From: Vibrio mangrovi
GTDB taxonomy: Bacteria; Pseudomonadota; Gammaproteobacteria; Enterobacterales; Vibrionaceae
DNA: 64,000 nucleotides
NCBI RefSeq assembly: GCF_024346955.1
Contig: NZ_AP024884.1
Location: 558,001-622,000 of the forward strand
Direction: 5' to 3'
This document shows, piece after piece, positions 33,860-42,392 of this stretch. Position 1 is the stretch's first letter. Each line of letters starts with the position of its first letter. The notes under the pieces were generated by a model. The model was not told where the DNA came from. It did no database searches and saw nothing but the letters and a program-made list of their open reading frames with translations. The translations under genes and the position numbers were made by a program.

Positions 33860-35206
33860 TTAGTTGTGTTGTGTCTGACTTACTTTTGCTGATGAAGATT
33901 CTGTGTTGTTTGGCGCCTCAACAGATTCTGGTGCTTCTTCAGCCAGCAACTGTTTTTCATAGGTTTTGTAAAAAGGCATCCACAAAATGAATGAAATACA
34001 GAAGTTAATCAGCACCAGAATGACCGGACCAACAGACCATCCGGCGGCCCAGGAGGCTCCGAGCAGAGAGGGTGTTGTCCACGGTACAACGGAAATAAAT
34101 TTATCGACCAGGCCGGTAGACAGAGCAAACCAGGCAACGGTTGCATTCACTAGCGGAATACCCACAAACGGAATCAGCATGATTGGGTTCATTACCAGTG
34201 GTGAACCAAAAATAACCGGTTCGTTGATGTTAAAAATCGCAGGGATCAGGCTGAGTTTACCGATCGAACGCAGGTGTGCGGAGCGGCTACGCAGATACAT
34301 CAGAACCAAAGTGAAAGTTGAACCACAACCCCCGATGACGATGTAGAAACGCCAGAATGGATCAACGAAAACGTGTGGCAGAGCCTGACCTAGTTCCAGA
34401 GCGGACTGGTTTGCTGCGAGGTTAGCCAGCCAGAATGGTTGTAGCAGGTTGGTCACGATAGCGGCACCGTGGATACCACAGAACCACAACAGGTGAGAGA
34501 TGGCTACGCAGATCAGGATTGCCAGTAAGGAATCGGAGGCGGAAACCAGAGGCTTAAAGACGTTCATAATCAGTTCTGGCAGGATCATCCCTGTTGCGCT
34601 TTTCAGCATCAGGGAAAGCGGGTACAGAGTGGCGATCATGATCGCGACCGGAACCAATAATTCAAAAGAACGGGCAATTTTTTCCGGAACCTGTTCTGGC
34701 AGGCGAATCGTCAGATTCTTCTTTTTCAGGAAATTCATCAGTTCAATTGAATACAATGAAGTAATGATGGCGGTGAAAATACCAGTACCGCCAAGGTATG
34801 CTGCCGGAATTCCACCGTTGGCAACCGGAGCGGCAACCAGCAGAAATGAACAGAGCGACAGCAACCCGCCCATCAAGGGATCGAGTTTGTAGTTCTGTGC
34901 TAAGTTCTGCCCGATGCCGACTGCAATGTACATGGTCATCACGCCCATGGTCATGCGGAAAGGCATCATGATGGTCTCTTTATTTTCCAGAGCGAACTGA
35001 ACCCACATTTGACCAAATGCGAATGTCGTGTCTTTGGCAAAAGGAGGGAAGGCAAAAATAAGCAAAAAACTCCCAACAATCATAAATGGCATAGCGGAGA
35101 TAAACCCATCCCGAACGGCCAAAACATGGTGTTGGCCACCTATTTTGCCCGCAATCGGCGCGATTTTTCGTTCGATGAATGAGATAACTGCAGAATATAA
35201 GCTCAT
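33860..35206 (-). CDS. PTS lactose/cellobiose-family IIC permease
   Basis: 448 residues with about 10 membrane helices. Typical ChbC/CelB motifs are LWFCGIHGAAIVTNLLQPFWL, FNINEPVIFGSPLVMNP (sugar site His/Asn-Glu-Pro) and GPVILVLINFCISFILWMPFYK. Strong ribosome site AGGAGG, 8 bases after the IIB stop. The C-terminal 35 residues are Glu/Ser-rich and disordered. The sugar is not deducible; the family takes beta-disaccharides such as chitobiose and cellobiose, but no matching phospho-glycosidase lies nearby. Confidence 0.92.
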   Translation of the reverse strand: MSLYSAVISFIERKIAPIAGKIGGQHHVLAVRDGFISAMPFMIVGSFLLIFAFPPFAKDTTFAFGQMWVQFALENKETIMMPFRMTMGVMTMYIAVGIGQNLAQNYKLDPLMGGLLSLCSFLLVAAPVANGGIPAAYLGGTGIFTAIITSLYSIELMNFLKKKNLTIRLPEQVPEKIARSFELLVPVAIMIATLYPLSLMLKSATGMILPELIMNVFKPLVSASDSLLAILICVAISHLLWFCGIHGAAIVTNLLQPFWLANLAANQSALELGQALPHVFVDPFWRFYIVIGGCGSTFTLVLMYLRSRSAHLRSIGKLSLIPAIFNINEPVIFGSPLVMNPIMLIPFVGIPLVNATVAWFALSTGLVDKFISVVPWTTPSLLGASWAAGWSVGPVILVLINFCISFILWMPFYKTYEKQLLAEEAPESVEAPNNTESSSAKVSQTQHN

Positions 35207-35214
35207 ACAACCTC

Positions 35215-35520
35215 CTACGCGATTAAACTCAGTGCAAATGCCAGGACTTTTTCACCATTCATGGTGCCATAGTCCATAGGATTGATAGGTTCAACTCTCT
35301 TTCCTTTTGCCTGAGCAATTTTGTTGAACTCATCGCGTTTGTAGCGAACTTGGGGACCAAGCAGACACAGGTCATAGCTGTCGATAACTTCGTTGAACTT
35401 TTCCAGAGGATAGGCTTCAATTTCCAGTTCAATATTTTGCTGTTCTGCAACAAGCCGCATTTTTTTTACCAGCATTGAGGTGCTCATGCCGGCGTTACAA
35501 CAAAGAAATATTTTTTTCAT
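35215..35520 (-). CDS. PTS lactose/cellobiose-family IIB component
   Basis: 101 residues with the phospho-Cys loop FLCCNAGMSTSMLVKKM at the N-terminus (active Cys 7 or 8) and LLGPQVRYKRDEF, as in ChbB/CelA. Phosphate moves from IIA to this Cys and then to the sugar entering through IIC. It lies 21 bases after the dehydratase gene. Confidence 0.93.
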   Translation of the reverse strand: MKKIFLCCNAGMSTSMLVKKMRLVAEQQNIELEIEAYPLEKFNEVIDSYDLCLLGPQVRYKRDEFNKIAQAKGKRVEPINPMDYGTMNGEKVLAFALSLIA

Positions 35521-35541
35521 CTCGGTAGACCTTTAGTTTTG

Positions 35542-36705
35542 TTACTTATGAAAATTGAATGAGGTAAATTTGGATAAGTAGTCTTTATTCAGCTCTACTC
35601 CCAAACCGGGTTTATTTTCGTCGATCACGAATTGTCCTTTTCGGGCATTCTGCTCTAGGGACTCGTTTAAAATGTTGTAACGTTCGTCCTGCCAGTAGGG
35701 GAACCATTCCTGGATTGGAACGTTGATGGTACAAAAGTCGAACTGAACACAGGCAGCAGTCAGCACGGGGCCGGACGCATTATGGGGTTGGACCTGAATT
35801 TGATGAGTGTCCGCGTATGAGGCGATCTTCTTCATTTCGGTAAATCCACCGGCAAGCCCCATATCTGGTTGAATCAGCTCGAAGACCCGGTTTTCAATAA
35901 ATGGCGCAAAATCAAAACGGGTATACAGGCGTTCACCACCGGCAATCGGCATGTTGACCGCATGTTTGACTTCAATACTGGATTCAGCCAGCAGCGAATC
36001 GGTTGGCTCTTCATAGAAATAAGGTGAAAACTCTTCCAGACGTCGGCCCCATTTGATGGCATCTGATACACACAGGCAGCCGTGGAGGTCGAGCATAATA
36101 TCCACCTCATCGCCTACGGCCTGACGAACGGCAGCAACCCGAGCAATAGCCATTTCGCCCCATTCTTTTGTGATCGGACGGCTCGGGGTGGATTTCTCAC
36201 CATTGGGGGACATTTTGAATGGATCGAATTTCAACCCGGTATAGCCGTCTTCAACCACTTTTAATGCGTTGTCGGCAAAATGTTCAGGTGTATATGCATC
36301 GAAGTACCAGTGGTTTGCGTACAAGCGGATAGAATCGCGAACTTTCCCGCCTAACAGATTGAATATCGGTGTATTGAGTATTTTTCCCTTGATATCCCAT
36401 AGTGCCATGTCTATTGCGCTCATCGCCCCATAGATCGCCAGAGAGCGTCCTCTTGCCCAGTAAGACTTGTCAAAAGTTGTCTGATAAATGCTTTCTGAAT
36501 CGAAAGGAGATTTTCCGATGAGATAGTTGTTGGCAATTTCCTGAAAGACGGGAATGACTGACTTTGCTCCCACACCGTAGCTCATCGCGACTTCACCGAT
36601 CCCGGAAACACCCTGATCTGTTTCTATTTCTATAACCAGCAGATTATGGTACGGGGCCCGATGTTTTAAATCGACGTCATAAACATTTAGTTGAACTATT
36701 TTCAT
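35542..36705 (-). CDS. Enolase-superfamily sugar-acid dehydratase, galactonate-dehydratase-like
   Basis: 387 residues from the ATG at 36705 (Shine-Dalgarno GGGAGTGAAAG); an upstream start at 36735 is unlikely. The pattern follows DgoD. Metal ligands are Asp 206 (MLDLHG), Glu 232/233 (FYEEP) and Glu 258 (GGERLYTRFDF). Catalytic His 208 and His 308 (QPHNASGPVL) match the two His of D-galactonate dehydratase, and QPDMGLAGGFTEMKKIA aligns too. The product would be a 2-keto-3-deoxy sugar acid. The true substrate is unknown, since many related enzymes act on other acids. It heads the PTS operon, which carries no matching kinase or aldolase. Confidence 0.85.
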   Translation of the reverse strand: MKIVQLNVYDVDLKHRAPYHNLLVIEIETDQGVSGIGEVAMSYGVGAKSVIPVFQEIANNYLIGKSPFDSESIYQTTFDKSYWARGRSLAIYGAMSAIDMALWDIKGKILNTPIFNLLGGKVRDSIRLYANHWYFDAYTPEHFADNALKVVEDGYTGLKFDPFKMSPNGEKSTPSRPITKEWGEMAIARVAAVRQAVGDEVDIMLDLHGCLCVSDAIKWGRRLEEFSPYFYEEPTDSLLAESSIEVKHAVNMPIAGGERLYTRFDFAPFIENRVFELIQPDMGLAGGFTEMKKIASYADTHQIQVQPHNASGPVLTAACVQFDFCTINVPIQEWFPYWQDERYNILNESLEQNARKGQFVIDENKPGLGVELNKDYLSKFTSFNFHK

Positions 36706-36737
36706 ATCTTTCACTCCCAAATAATCTGAGCACAATT

Positions 36738-36753
36738 ATGTGCACGAGCACAT
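36738..36753 (-). promoter_or_regulatory. LacI-type operator 1 upstream of the dehydratase operon
   Basis: ATGTGCACGAGCACAT, a near-perfect 16-base palindrome with the central CG typical of LacI-family sites, 33 bases upstream of the dehydratase start. Confidence 0.8.
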
Positions 36754-36789
36754 TAATGATCAATGGTGTTTTTGAAGTAATTGTCATAA

Positions 36790-36805
36790 ATGTGATCGTG
36801 CACAT
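36790..36805 (-). promoter_or_regulatory. LacI-type operator 2 upstream of the dehydratase operon
   Basis: On the minus strand ATGTGCACGATCACAT, identical to operator 1 at 15 of 16 positions and 52 bases away (about five helical turns). The spacing suits a loop or cooperative binding by the LacI regulator encoded at the operon's end. Confidence 0.8.
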
Positions 36806-36924
36806 TTTTATAAAGTCCAGGAAACGGCAAAAAGGTGAGAATAAGGGAGGCGTTACTCTAAAATTACGGACGTCTTCCGGTGGTTCGGTGTGAGGATGTC
36901 TGAGCCAATAACTTTGGACACTGA

Positions 36925-36949
36925 GCTAAGTGAATGACAATCACTTAGC
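36925..36949 (-). terminator. Hairpin downstream of the melR-like gene
   Basis: GCTAAGTGA (36925-36933) pairs perfectly with TCACTTAGC (36941-36949), 37 bases past the regulator stop. No strong T-run follows on the minus strand. Confidence 0.55.
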
Positions 36950-36985
36950 GAGGTACTTCTTTCTTTTGTTTTCTCCGGGAAATTT

Positions 36986-37900
36986 TTAAACTCCATGCAT
37001 ACTAAATTGTTGACTTTGTTCACGAAATTCCTGTGGTGTAATGCCAGTGTGGTTTTTAAATGCAGCAAAGAATGAACTGGGATATCTGAATCCACTGTTG
37101 GTCGCAATATTTTTGATCGGGTTACGGGTATTGCTGAGTAGTACTTTGGCGTGATTGATACGCATAATGATCAAATATTGTTTGATAGAAACACTGAGCA
37201 TGTTTTTAAACAGACTCATGGCATATTTAGGATGAAGTCTCACATAAGCTGCTATATCTTCAACTTTGATGTCCTTGTTATGATTATTGGCAATATAATC
37301 AAGCATTAACTGAACATTTTTATAACCGGTATCATTGGCATGCCGTAATGTTATGTCACGCAGAAAGCTAAACATTTCAACCTGATAGTCATAAGAACAA
37401 AGACGGCGAAGCATTAAGAATACTTCTTCCTGAACAATGTGATTGCGAATTTCATGGTTCTCATGGTAAGACGCCATCCAGCGATGGTTTTCGGCATGAC
37501 TGATGATCCCTGTATTGTGGGTAGAAATAACACCGCCATTCATCACCTGTTGCACAAATTCCTGAGGCAGCGGCCAGCTTAAGAATACATTTAAAGGGAT
37601 ATTGATAATTCCCATCACTGCGTCTTCACTCGTTTTATTAACCCGGTGAGGTGTGACTGCCCAAAATAATGCCAGTTGACCACCTTCTATACACACACTT
37701 GCGTTATTGAAAGAGTATTCCAGAGTGCCTTTATAGAGCACATTGACTTCGATTTGCTGGTGCCAGTGGTATTCCTTCATATGGAAGGGCTGACGTAGCT
37801 CAAAACTTAATTCTGACTCTCCATCAAGCAGCGGCCCATTGTGTTCATTCTCTGTCAGATAGTTGATGTTTTCCGACTTATCGGTGAGAACGTCATCCAT
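36986..37900 (-). CDS. melR: AraC-family regulator, MelR-like
   Basis: 304 residues, the same size as E. coli MelR (302). The N-terminal cupin sensor keeps MelR features: EYHWHQQIEVNVLYKG, LALFWAVTPHRV and INIPLNVFLSWPLPQEFV. The C-terminal AraC double helix-turn-helix has VEDIAAYVRLHPKYAMSLFKNML and IKNIATNSGFRYPSSFFAAFKNHTGITPQEFR. MelR activates melibiose genes. This copy is divergent from an alpha-galactoside importer and alpha-galactosidase, so the same job fits. Shine-Dalgarno GGAGATG supports the start. Confidence 0.85.
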   Translation of the reverse strand: MDDVLTDKSENINYLTENEHNGPLLDGESELSFELRQPFHMKEYHWHQQIEVNVLYKGTLEYSFNNASVCIEGGQLALFWAVTPHRVNKTSEDAVMGIINIPLNVFLSWPLPQEFVQQVMNGGVISTHNTGIISHAENHRWMASYHENHEIRNHIVQEEVFLMLRRLCSYDYQVEMFSFLRDITLRHANDTGYKNVQLMLDYIANNHNKDIKVEDIAAYVRLHPKYAMSLFKNMLSVSIKQYLIIMRINHAKVLLSNTRNPIKNIATNSGFRYPSSFFAAFKNHTGITPQEFREQSQQFSMHGV

Positions 37901-38031
37901 ATGTTCATCTCCATTTTAGTATTCAAAAGTAAGGATGTTTATTGATTCAATCGGCCTGCTGTCTCTGATTCGAGTGCACTGTAAACGATGTCATGAAGAT
38001 ATATTATGGTTTTTATCTGATCAAAGTCTAT

Positions 38032-38065
38032 AGGATTCTATTTTGTAATCACACAAAATAGTCCT
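38032..38065. promoter_or_regulatory. Dyad upstream of the alpha-galactoside importer operon
   Basis: CTATTTTGT (38038-38046) pairs with ACAAAATAG (38053-38061) across a 6-base centre, and AGGA/TCCT extend it. It lies in the melR-agpA divergent gap about 130 bases before the importer start. It is a candidate regulator site; I cannot assign it to MelR. Confidence 0.5.
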
Positions 38066-38190
38066 GAAAAGTAAGGTTTAGTGATGTGTGGTCTGAACTC
38101 GATTTGCTGACAATTCCAGAGTTAGTTAACTTGTTTGCGAAACAAGAAAAAGAACAACTTCCCTACAAAAACACAACAAGGAAATTGCAA

Positions 38191-40239
38191 ATGAAAGTTC
38201 AAAGGCGTCTTTTGGGACTCACCATAATATGCACCTGTTTTCCTGTAATTGCCGACACTTTACCCGCAGGAGCTACAACGATTCCTGATGCGGCAGAGAT
38301 TCCCAACCGGCTTGCGATTCAGTACTTTTCTCCTGATGATATTGTTGAATTTAAAAAACTTGATCACTATTCAGAGCCATCCTGGGTAACTGAAAAATAT
38401 GTGAAAACGGGTAAGCTTCCGCCGGTAGCAAAGCGTCTGCCCGAAGTTCCTATGGTATTGAAAACGGCTTCAATGCCGGATGGTATTGGTGAGTACGGCG
38501 GTGTACTTCGTCAGGTGATTGGTGGACGTCCTCAGGGATGGAACTGGTCTGCTGCTCACTCTCAGGGATGGGGTGGAATTAATTATATTGTCCAGCAGTG
38601 TCTGACTCGTACCGGCCCGATGTATCAGTTAAATCCGGATGAACGGAAAGTATTACCGAATCTGGCCCAGAACTGGGAATGGTCTGATGATGGTATGTCT
38701 CTGACCATGCATCTGATTCGGGGCGCCAGGTGGTCTGATGGCGAACCGTTTACTGCGGAAGATGTCCGTTTTTATTGGGAAGACACGGTGTTAGAGCCAC
38801 GGATTCCTTCTTTCTCTTCACAGAATGCACTGGGTAAAGGTGCAAAACTGGAGGTTGTTGACCCGTATACAATCCGTTGGCATTTCGATGCACCGCATCA
38901 GAATCAGGCACTTTATAATATGTCGTTTATGACTTTTTGCCCTGGCCCTGCTCATATTCTGAAACCTCTTCACCCCAAATATAATCCTCAGGCAACATAC
39001 GACTCATTCAGTAATGCATTACCTGCATCACAAGTCCCGGTTGTAACAATGGGGCCGTGGGTTCCCGTTGATTATAAAGATGATCAGATTATTGTGTTAC
39101 GCCGTAACCCATATTACTGGAAAGTTGATGAAGCAGGTCATCAGTTGCCCTATATGGATGAGGTGCATTACAAACTTTCCACCTGGGAAGCCCGTACACT
39201 GGAAACGATGTCCGGCAAGGCTGATTTCTCCAATATGGAAAATCCTCCTATCTATATTGAAACCCTGCGTAAATTGGCTGCGCCGGACTCTCCGACCAAA
39301 GCGATGTTCGGACCACGTAATCTTGCCTACCAGATTCAGATGAATATGAATCTGACACTGGCTGTGCGTGATGATCGTGAAGCCGCTATTCGTACACTGA
39401 ACCGTGATCTAAAGTTCCGTAAAGCTATCTCTCATGCCGTGGATCGGAAAAGTCTCGGACAGGCGTTGGTTAAAGGTCCTTTTACTGCGGAATATGCCGG
39501 TGGTCTGCACCCGGAAACCGCATTCTATAATCCGAAGGATGTCGTTTATTTTCCATACAATCCGGCGTTGGCGAAGAAATATCTTGCGGAGCTGGGATTG
39601 AAAGATACCGACGGCAACGGTGTGTTGAACTTCCCTCAGAATATGGCCGGAGGCAGGGATCTTGAGATTGTATTGAATACCGGAAACAGTACTTCAGATA
39701 CTGTATTTAATGAGAATCTGGTTTCGATGATGGCTGATGTCGGAATCAAACTTATACCGCGAGTGCTGGACAGTGTTCAGGGAGATTCGGCCCGGGATTC
39801 CGGTGATTTTGACTGGCGGCTCAACCGGAGTGACAAAGAGTTAATCGTGCCGATGCAGCGGATGGAGTGGCTTGCTCCAATTGCACAAAGCGGTCCGATC
39901 TGGCACCGGGGAACGGAAAACAATCCTCAGGTGTTGCAACCCTTTGAAAAACAATTGGTTGAGTTAGCTCATGCGATTGTTTTAGAACAGGATTCGGCCA
40001 GACAGACGAAGCTTATTCGTCAGATCAACCATGAGATAACCAAGAATGTTTATCACGTTGGTTTAGTTGCTTATCCGGGGGCTTTGCTGGTCAATAAACG
40101 GATCAAGAATGTACCTAATGCACCAATTATCGCTTATCAATGGGCAGAAGATGCGGTGATGCGTGAGCGTTTCTGGGTGCCTGAAGCTGCCCAGACCAAG
40201 GCGCTGAAACCACAGTTACTTCCTGAATACAACAAATAA
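38191..40239 (+). CDS. Periplasmic binding protein, SBP_bac_5 family, AgpA-like (probable alpha-galactosides)
   Basis: 682 residues from the ATG at 38191 (Shine-Dalgarno AAGGAAA). The upstream start at 38086 would bury the signal peptide MKVQRRLLGLTIICTCFPVIADT. The family pattern is LAQNWEWSDDGMSLTMHLIRGARWSDGEPFTAEDV. At this size it resembles Sinorhizobium AgpA, an oligopeptide-type binding protein that serves melibiose and raffinose uptake, rather than the shorter OppA/DppA. The following alpha-galactosidase and MelR-like regulator support that reading, though a peptide ligand is not excluded. Confidence 0.85.
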   Translation: MKVQRRLLGLTIICTCFPVIADTLPAGATTIPDAAEIPNRLAIQYFSPDDIVEFKKLDHYSEPSWVTEKYVKTGKLPPVAKRLPEVPMVLKTASMPDGIGEYGGVLRQVIGGRPQGWNWSAAHSQGWGGINYIVQQCLTRTGPMYQLNPDERKVLPNLAQNWEWSDDGMSLTMHLIRGARWSDGEPFTAEDVRFYWEDTVLEPRIPSFSSQNALGKGAKLEVVDPYTIRWHFDAPHQNQALYNMSFMTFCPGPAHILKPLHPKYNPQATYDSFSNALPASQVPVVTMGPWVPVDYKDDQIIVLRRNPYYWKVDEAGHQLPYMDEVHYKLSTWEARTLETMSGKADFSNMENPPIYIETLRKLAAPDSPTKAMFGPRNLAYQIQMNMNLTLAVRDDREAAIRTLNRDLKFRKAISHAVDRKSLGQALVKGPFTAEYAGGLHPETAFYNPKDVVYFPYNPALAKKYLAELGLKDTDGNGVLNFPQNMAGGRDLEIVLNTGNSTSDTVFNENLVSMMADVGIKLIPRVLDSVQGDSARDSGDFDWRLNRSDKELIVPMQRMEWLAPIAQSGPIWHRGTENNPQVLQPFEKQLVELAHAIVLEQDSARQTKLIRQINHEITKNVYHVGLVAYPGALLVNKRIKNVPNAPIIAYQWAEDAVMRERFWVPEAAQTKALKPQLLPEYNK

Positions 40240-40287
40240 TCCGAATAAACCTATAGCGGGGGAACCCGCTTTATAGGAGGTATCAAC

Positions 40288-41286
40288 ATGATCGAATTTA
40301 TTCTTAAACGTCTGCTGAGCACTATCGGTCTGTTGCTGGTGCTGAGTGCGATCACATTCGTCATCATCCAGCTCCCGGACGGAGACTATGGTGATTTGAT
40401 AAAAAATCAGGCAATTTCGATGGGCGGTGCTTCGCCTGAACAGGCTGAACAGCTTGCAGAAGCGGCACGGGCCCGGTTCGGATTAAATGAACCGGTTCTG
40501 AACCAGTATGTCAACTGGCTGAGCAATATTGTGTTCCATTTCGACTTCGGTTATTCCTTTGCTTACAACAAGCCGGTGATGGAAGTTGTTGGGGAACGTC
40601 TTCCCAGAACAATTCTCATCGCTCTGGGTTGTCATATCGGAGCAACGTTACTCGGAGTTCTGGCTGGTATCTATGCGGCTACGAATCAGAATCGTCTGGG
40701 AGATCGGGTTGCGACCCTGTTTTCATTTGTCGCAATGACTGTTCCCCGTTTTGTGATGGCGATTATTATCGTTTATTTCATGATATTCGCCTGGGACATG
40801 GGTTCTATCGGGGCGATGAACTCTCCTGATTATGTCTTCCAGCCGATGTCCTGGAATAAGTTTATCGATACGCTGATTCATATCTGGCCGGTCATCTTTA
40901 TTGCTGCCTTTGGTGGAATGGCATTCAATCTGCGCCTGATGCGGGGCAACCTGCTGGACGTGTTGAAAATGCAGTATATCGAAACGGCCAGAGCCAAAGG
41001 ATTGCCGGAGAGACGGGTTATTTTCAAACATGCCGTTCCGAATGCATTACACAGTTTGATCTCTTATCAGGGGGTTGCGCTGCCGTATATGATCACGGGG
41101 GAAATGGAAGCGGCGATGGTCCTCGGTATTCCAACGGTCGGCCCGTTGATTATCTCGGCAATGGCCGATCAGGACACATACGTTATCGGTACGATTATGT
41201 TGTTAATTGCCGCATTGCTCATCATCGGCAATCTGATTGCTGACTTACTGCTTGCAGTTTTAGATCCCCGAATTCGTCTGTCGTAG
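40288..41286 (+). CDS. ABC importer permease, DppB/OppB family
   Basis: 332 residues with six membrane helices. Family motifs are LLSTIGLLLVLSAITFVIIQLP in helix 1, NRLGDRVATLFSFVAMTVPRFVMA and the EAA loop IETARAKGLPERRVIFKHAVPNAL. A good ribosome site (TAGGAGGTATCAAC) precedes it, 48 bases after the binding-protein gene. It is the AgpB-position permease of the presumed alpha-galactoside importer. Confidence 0.92.
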   Translation: MIEFILKRLLSTIGLLLVLSAITFVIIQLPDGDYGDLIKNQAISMGGASPEQAEQLAEAARARFGLNEPVLNQYVNWLSNIVFHFDFGYSFAYNKPVMEVVGERLPRTILIALGCHIGATLLGVLAGIYAATNQNRLGDRVATLFSFVAMTVPRFVMAIIIVYFMIFAWDMGSIGAMNSPDYVFQPMSWNKFIDTLIHIWPVIFIAAFGGMAFNLRLMRGNLLDVLKMQYIETARAKGLPERRVIFKHAVPNALHSLISYQGVALPYMITGEMEAAMVLGIPTVGPLIISAMADQDTYVIGTIMLLIAALLIIGNLIADLLLAVLDPRIRLS

Positions 41287-41294
41287 GTGTCAAT

Positions 41295-42377
41295 ATGAAA
41301 CAATCACAAAGTTATTCGAGCTTAGTCTGGGTTCGGTTTAAACGAAACAAAATGGCGCTGATGAGTCTGATTCTGTTGGCAATTCTGGGTATGACCTCTG
41401 TTTTTGCACCATTTTTTTCTCCCAATGATCCGGACCATCGTTTCAGCAGTCACATATATGATGCGCCGTCCAGTATTCACTGGATTGATCAGGATGGCAC
41501 ATTTCATTTCTGGCCATTTGTATATGCCAAAACGGTCGATCTTGATCCGGTGACATTTCTGCCGATAACCAAAGAAGATCACTCTCATCCGATCTATTTA
41601 GAATTTTTCAGCCAAGGCTGGGAATATTTCTTCCTTGGGATGAGTTTTGATCGCCATATTGTTGGGCTTGAAGATGGTTCTCCGATTTTCCTGCTGGGTT
41701 CAGACAATCTTGGCCGGGACTTGATTTCCCGCTGCTTCTTCGGTAGCCGGGTAACCTTGTTGTTTGCCATTGCCGTTGTTGCGCTTGTAGTGTCAATCGG
41801 AACCGTGGTCGGCATTCTGTCTGGTTATCATGGCGGACGCTTTGATTTCGTGGTTCAGCGTATTGCTGAACTTGCACTGGCGTTTCCGGCTGTGCCGCTT
41901 TACCTGGCACTGATTGCCGTGTTGCCGAAAACCGCCGATTCCACTTCGGTATTCATTATGCTGATCGTCATCCTTTCGTCATTGCAATGGGCATTCATTG
42001 CCCGGCAGGTTCGGGCTCAGGCATTATCGATGCGCAATCTGGACTATATCCGAGCTGCCAAATCGGTTGGTGCAAAAGACATGCGTATTGTCCTGCGGCA
42101 CATCCTGCCGAATGTAACCAGTAATATCGTGGTTCTTGCCACGATTATGCTGCCGACGATCGTATTGACTGAAAGTTTTTTCAGCTTCTTATCCGTTGGT
42201 GTTAAAGCACCGATGTTTAGCTGGGGTTCTCTGCTGAATTCGGCAGGTCAGTTCCAGACTATTGGATCTTATCCCTGGTTACTTTACCCCGTGGGTTTCA
42301 TTCTGGTGACCGTTTTAGGCTTTAACGCACTGGGTGATGGTTTGCGTGATGCGGTTGATCCGTATTCTGGCCGGTAG
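41295..42377 (+). CDS. ABC importer permease, DppC/OppC family
   Basis: 360 residues. OppC_N helix (KRNKMALMSLILLAILGMTSVFAPF), a long periplasmic insert of about 90 residues between helices 1 and 2, the GRDLISRCFFGSRVTLLFAIA block, and EAA loop YIRAAKSVGAKDMRIVLRHILPN. The insert size is at the large end for the family. It lies 8 bases after the partner permease. Confidence 0.92.
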   Translation: MKQSQSYSSLVWVRFKRNKMALMSLILLAILGMTSVFAPFFSPNDPDHRFSSHIYDAPSSIHWIDQDGTFHFWPFVYAKTVDLDPVTFLPITKEDHSHPIYLEFFSQGWEYFFLGMSFDRHIVGLEDGSPIFLLGSDNLGRDLISRCFFGSRVTLLFAIAVVALVVSIGTVVGILSGYHGGRFDFVVQRIAELALAFPAVPLYLALIAVLPKTADSTSVFIMLIVILSSLQWAFIARQVRAQALSMRNLDYIRAAKSVGAKDMRIVLRHILPNVTSNIVVLATIMLPTIVLTESFFSFLSVGVKAPMFSWGSLLNSAGQFQTIGSYPWLLYPVGFILVTVLGFNALGDGLRDAVDPYSGR

Positions 42378-42392
42378 AAGTAAGGAATAGTT

